Part shown: positions 3,303 through 6,203 of the stretch, piece by piece
How the letters are laid out: each line of letters opens with the position of its first letter
Position numbering within the stretch: the first letter of the stretch is position 1
From: JBAWAP01 sp049589355
Lineage (GTDB): Bacteria; Chloroflexota; Anaerolineae; VGOG01
Direction of reading: 5' to 3'
Assembly (NCBI GenBank): GCA_049589355.1
Contig: JBAWAP010000435.1
Location: 1 to 6,203 of the forward strand
Length of the DNA stretch: 6,203 nt
Position numbers and translations under genes: made by a program
The notes under the pieces: model-generated
The model's database searches: none
Told to the model about the DNA's origin: nothing
The model's input: the letters and a program-made list of their open reading frames with translations, nothing else

Positions 3303-6203
3303 TTAGTCGTGGTTCTTCATGATGATGGGCAGGTAGATCTTGTGCACCTCGAACTCGAACTGCACACCGCCGATCAACTCGTCGTTAATGAAGGCTTCCA
3401 CGGCCACCAAGTGAGTATCACCTGGCAGGACGCTCTCGTTCAGAGCCGCTAAGCCCTGGGCGGCTGACCCGATGCGAAGAGTTCTCGATACGGTCTCTCC
3501 TGGCCCAAGCGTAACCTCATTGCCCTCCACCACCTCCGCGGACACTCCGTCAGGAAGGCCGACCTCCCTAACGTCCAATTGCACCGTCGCGGTCTGGGTG
3601 TAGGGGTTGCCCACCCCAAACGTGAGTGGCTCAGGCGTTATGATAGTGGCTACCGGCAAACTCACGGTATCAATGTTCATCTGGCTGACGATGTCCTCGT
3701 AGTTTCCCTGCTCGATTTTAACCTGCAGGCAGACGTGCCCGGTGCCAGGCGGAACCTGCCAGGTGAGGCACTTTGTAACGGCAGTATTGGCCGGGAACAC
3801 CACGTCTTCGAGGCGTCCCACCTCCTGGAAGGGAGTACCCGCCCCGAAGTCCGCATAGTACAGGGTCACATCAGCCGTCTGACTGACGTTAGTGTAGTTC
3901 TGCAACACCACGCAGATCTCGGCCGGTTGCCCCGCTACAGGCGGATTGGGCTTGATGGTGATCTCCCTCTCGGCGTAGGACGGTTCGCCCGTAGGCGGGT
4001 GCACTGGCGGCAAGTCCACCTTGCGGAATCCGCTGACGAGCTCGCCATTGATGTAGGTCTCCACATCAACGTAGCACCCGCTGCCCAGAGGCGTTCCGTT
4101 GTCGGCCGGGACCACATGGAGGGTCACATTGCGCGTGCCACCGGGGGGCACGTCACGCAAGATCTCAGGCTCAGTCCAGACACGCCACTCCGGGCATCCG
4201 CTGGAGACTGCGATCTGAATGTCAGCGGTCTCGCCAGTGGGATTGCCCACGGTGAAGACGAAATCATCCTGTTGGCCGGGGAGCAGGTGCTCGCCCACGT
4301 CCAGGTTCTTCCAACTGATGATGTCCTCGTAACCCTCTTGAGATATCCGGATCTGGAAGCACTTGTGCCCTGGTGTCAGAGGAGTCCATTTGATACAGGT
4401 CCAGATCGTGCTTTCAGGCGGGATGGTCTCCGTCGTCGGGTTGCCAGGGACAGAGATGAGCTGGGGGGGGAGGCCGATACTGAAGTCAACCATGTAGAAT
4501 CCCACCTGCACCTCCTGGGGCTGCTTGGACTTGTTCTGCAATTCGGCGCAGATCTCCGTGGGCACGCCCACCTCCGGCGGGAAGGGCCGAACTACGATCT
4601 CGCCTTCATCATACGGTGGGCCACTGGGCGGATGCGGGATCGGCGGCTTATCTATCTTGCGGGTGCCTCCGATAAATTGGCCGTCAGCCCAGCCTATGAC
4701 ATCTACCGTGCACTCGGTGCCCAGGGTCGTACCCTGCTGGGGCGTGACACTCAGCGACGCGGTAGTGCACGCCCCCGAGTCCAGGGCAATCTGCGACGGG
4801 GTCACCTGGACGTTCCAGCCGGGACAGTTGTTGTCGAGCTTAAGCTCGACCGTGGCCCTGTGGTCGAGAGGGTTACAGACAGGGAACTTGACGGTGTCGG
4901 TATCGCCTGGCCACAGGGGCTCAACCACGTCCTGGTTCAGCATGCTGATCACGGGCTCATAACCCAGCTTGGTGATGCGGATCTGGATGCAAACGTGGCC
5001 GGCGTGTGTTGGCCTAAAGGTGATACAGACCTTATTGGTGCTGTGGGCAGGGATGGTCACGGTCTGTGGGTTGTCGGGATGCGAGATCCGCGTGAAGGGG
5101 CTGCCGAGGCCGAAGTCGGCCAGGAGGAACTCGAGGGTGACCGTCTCGTCACGGTTGCCCCAGTTGTCGAGGGTGGCACAGACGTTAGTGAACCTGCCCA
5201 CCTCGAGGGGGTAGGGATCAACCTCGATCTCCCGCTCCGCCCACTTCGGCTGATCCGGAGGGATGAAATTACCCTCGTCGCACTTACGGACGCCACCGAT
5301 AAGGATCTCGCCGGAATACGGATACCTACGGATGGCCCAGGCCTCGATGTCAATGCAGCACCCGCTACCCAGGATGGCGTAGTAAGGAGGCGTGACGTGG
5401 AGCACCACGTCCCGGATCTCACCGGCGCCCATGCCCTGCAGGTAATTGGGCTCGGCGTACACGTCCCAACCCCGGCAGTCCTCGCCGAAGACATCAATCC
5501 TGATGTCCACCACCTCCGGGAAGGGGTTACGCACAGGGATAGTCAGGGTATCTGTCTGGCCCGGCACCAGCGGCTCTCGAACGTCCAGGTTCTTCTGGCT
5601 CTTGAGGTCCTGGCAGCATTGCCCGCTGATCGTGACCTGGATGCAGCGATGGCCTACATCCGAGAGGGTCGGCATCCAGACGATGCAGACCATTGTTTGG
5701 CTATTGGCCGGCACGGTGACCGTCTGTGGGTTGCTGCCCGCGGGGATGGTGGTGAAGCCCAGGCCGATGCCGAAATCAGCGATCTCAAACTCCACCGTAA
5801 CAGTCTTGGGCACGTTAGCGTCGTTCACGATGGTCACGCAGATCTTGGTGGGCTGACCCATCTGAACGGGGTAGGGATAGATCGTGATCTCTTCCTGAGC
5901 ATAGGGCTTGTCGTAAGGTGGGAAGTGCACCCAACACCGGCAGGGGGTCGTGGTGGGTGTGGGCGTCGGCGTGCGGGTGATCCAGGGGGTGAGGGTTGGT
6001 GTGGGCGTTGGGGTGCGGGTGATCCAGGGGGTGAGGGTTGGTGTGCTCGTCGGTGTTGACGTCCTGGTGGGTGTCGGCGTGTGGGTAGGAGTAGGAATCT
6101 CCTCAGGCGAGATGGCGATGGCCCATTCGACCTCGGCCTGGATTCCTGATAGATCGTAGCCGCGCAAGTCGCTCAAGTCCCGCTTGGGCCTGTATCGCTC
6201 AGG
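3303..6203 (-). CDS. Large secreted repeat protein with Thr/Pro linker and four CARDB/NEW3-like units (5' end outside window)
   Basis: Visible are 966 residues ending at TAA (3303-3305). The frame is open to the right edge. A TTG at 6174-6176 could be read as a start, but nine more codons lie upstream without a stop and no signal peptide follows, so the true start is outside. Residues 1-35 are of unknown fold (LSDLRGYDLSGIQAEVEWA). A Thr/Pro linker covers 36-87, then a short CRCWVHFPP. Four units begin at about 96, 320, 530 and 741. Each has a first module with EIC or similar, ADFGIG, VCI and GHxCIQ, then a joint like NLDVxExLxPG, then a second module with NP, CPGW and LGSGC-VDVE, ending IGGxRK. 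The C-terminus is KIYLPIIMKNHD. No enzymatic motif is seen; a binding, adhesive or scaffold role outside the cell is inferred from the beta-sandwich repeats and linker. I do not recognise a named gene. Confidence 0.85.
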   Translation of the reverse strand, partial: PERYRPKRDLSDLRGYDLSGIQAEVEWAIAISPEEIPTPTHTPTPTRTSTPTSTPTLTPWITRTPTPTPTLTPWITRTPTPTPTTTPCRCWVHFPPYDKPYAQEEITIYPYPVQMGQPTKICVTIVNDANVPKTVTVEFEIADFGIGLGFTTIPAGSNPQTVTVPANSQTMVCIVWMPTLSDVGHRCIQVTISGQCCQDLKSQKNLDVREPLVPGQTDTLTIPVRNPFPEVVDIRIDVFGEDCRGWDVYAEPNYLQGMGAGEIRDVVLHVTPPYYAILGSGCCIDIEAWAIRRYPYSGEILIGGVRKCDEGNFIPPDQPKWAEREIEVDPYPLEVGRFTNVCATLDNWGNRDETVTLEFLLADFGLGSPFTRISHPDNPQTVTIPAHSTNKVCITFRPTHAGHVCIQIRITKLGYEPVISMLNQDVVEPLWPGDTDTVKFPVCNPLDHRATVELKLDNNCPGWNVQVTPSQIALDSGACTTASLSVTPQQGTTLGTECTVDVIGWADGQFIGGTRKIDKPPIPHPPSGPPYDEGEIVVRPFPPEVGVPTEICAELQNKSKQPQEVQVGFYMVDFSIGLPPQLISVPGNPTTETIPPESTIWTCIKWTPLTPGHKCFQIRISQEGYEDIISWKNLDVGEHLLPGQQDDFVFTVGNPTGETADIQIAVSSGCPEWRVWTEPEILRDVPPGGTRNVTLHVVPADNGTPLGSGCYVDVETYINGELVSGFRKVDLPPVHPPTGEPSYAEREITIKPNPPVAGQPAEICVVLQNYTNVSQTADVTLYYADFGAGTPFQEVGRLEDVVFPANTAVTKCLTWQVPPGTGHVCLQVKIEQGNYEDIVSQMNIDTVSLPVATIITPEPLTFGVGNPYTQTATVQLDVREVGLPDGVSAEVVEGNEVTLGPGETVSRTLRIGSAAQGLAALNESVLPGDTHLVAVEAFINDELIGGVQFEFEVHKIYLPIIMKNHD
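3306..3341 (-). other. C-terminal tail KIYLPIIMKNHD
   Basis: The last 12 residues are hydrophobic and basic, with YLPIIMKN at 3312-3335 just before the stop. From memory, secreted proteins of Chloroflexota often end in a YLPLVLRN-like tail, and this fits. It may be a last beta strand, a surface-retention or a sorting signal; its function is not established to my knowledge. Confidence 0.5.
3342..5918 (-). repeat. Four tandem protein units of about 210 residues
   Basis: Units run on the minus strand as 5918-5247 (224 aa), 5246-4617 (210 aa), 4616-3984 (211 aa) and 3983 to about 3342 (214 aa). Each starts with a Tyr or Trp-containing opener and E-I-x-V/I-x-P-x-P (EEITIYPYP, REIEVDPYP, GEIVVRPFP, REITIKPNP). 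Shared marks are DFG/SxG, a Cys in each of three first-module strands, GHxC, the N-x-D-V joint and a G-NP or C-NP strand. The units are clearly homologous but diverged, so the duplication is old. First modules resemble CARDB domains and second modules resemble NEW3-type domains; both names are fold-level guesses. Confidence 0.85.
5943..6098 (-). other. Thr/Pro-rich linker of the repeat protein
   Basis: Fifty-two residues (36-87 of the visible protein) are dominated by Thr and Pro with a few Arg, Ser, His, Leu, Ile and two Trp. It separates the N-terminal part from the four beta units. Linkers of this TPTPT kind are common in secreted proteins of Chloroflexota, which is part of the case for that origin; in other lineages Pro/Thr linkers also occur in secreted cellulases, so it is not diagnostic alone. 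Confidence 0.85.
5959..6042. repeat. 42-bp tandem duplication in the linker
   Basis: Copies at 5959-6000 and 6001-6042 lie end to end and match at 40 of 42 bases by hand count. The length is 14 codons, so the frame is kept; each copy encodes a circular form of TLTPWITRTPTPTP. The near identity points to recent duplication by slippage or unequal recombination, and the linker length probably varies among strains. Confidence 0.9.

Noticed and set aside
3579..6059. An 826-codon open frame on the plus strand, antisense to the repeat protein
   Set aside because: It is codon-aligned with the real gene, so it stays open only because that gene avoids TTA, CTA and TCA. Its product has no recognisable domain, while the opposite strand gives clear repeated domains.
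5943..6098. GT-rich repetitive DNA here, and at 1-66, as CRISPR or noncoding satellite
   Set aside because: It translates in frame as Thr/Pro linker in both genes, and there are no repeat-spacer units.
6174..6176. TTG as the start codon of the repeat protein
   Set aside because: The frame is open upstream to the window edge and no signal peptide follows, as an exported linker protein would need.

Overview
This window holds the parts of two large secreted-protein genes, both on the minus strand and head to tail, separated by a 167-bp gap. Nothing convincing is encoded on the plus strand. Both genes are cut by the window edges: the right-hand gene (3303-6203) lacks its 5' end, and the left-hand gene (1-3135) lacks its 3' end. 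I see no tRNA, rRNA, CRISPR array or insertion sequence.

Right-hand gene, transcribed first: 966 visible residues and a stop codon. A short segment of unknown fold leads into a 52-residue Thr/Pro linker. Four tandem units of about 210 residues follow, each made of a CARDB-like beta module and a second NEW3-like beta module. The protein ends in a short C-terminal tail containing YLPIIMKN. No catalytic motif is visible, so it looks like a surface or extracellular binding or scaffold protein.

Gap (3136-3302): a 13-bp perfect inverted repeat enclosing a 14-bp palindrome, plus a third imperfect copy of the stem sequence. I found no convincing promoter.

Left-hand gene: 1,045 visible residues starting at a GTG codon. 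It has a signal peptide, a propeptide-like region, a zinc metalloprotease domain (HEFNH followed by WLMEATATW) that I recognise as the MXAN_6640-type family, a short beta region, two PPC-like repeats, a galactose-binding-like beta domain, an Ig-like domain, and the start of a Thr/Pro linker that runs off the edge. I checked this frame codon by codon from 3135 to 1 and found no stop or frameshift.

Organism: Thr/Pro linkers of the TPTPT type in several secreted proteins, a YLP(L/I) C-terminal tail and a mid-range GC content all suggest Chloroflexota (Anaerolineae or a relative). This is inference from style, not from a marker gene. The two genes may act together outside the cell as a secreted protease and a repeat-built surface protein, but only adjacency, shared strand and shared linker style support that.
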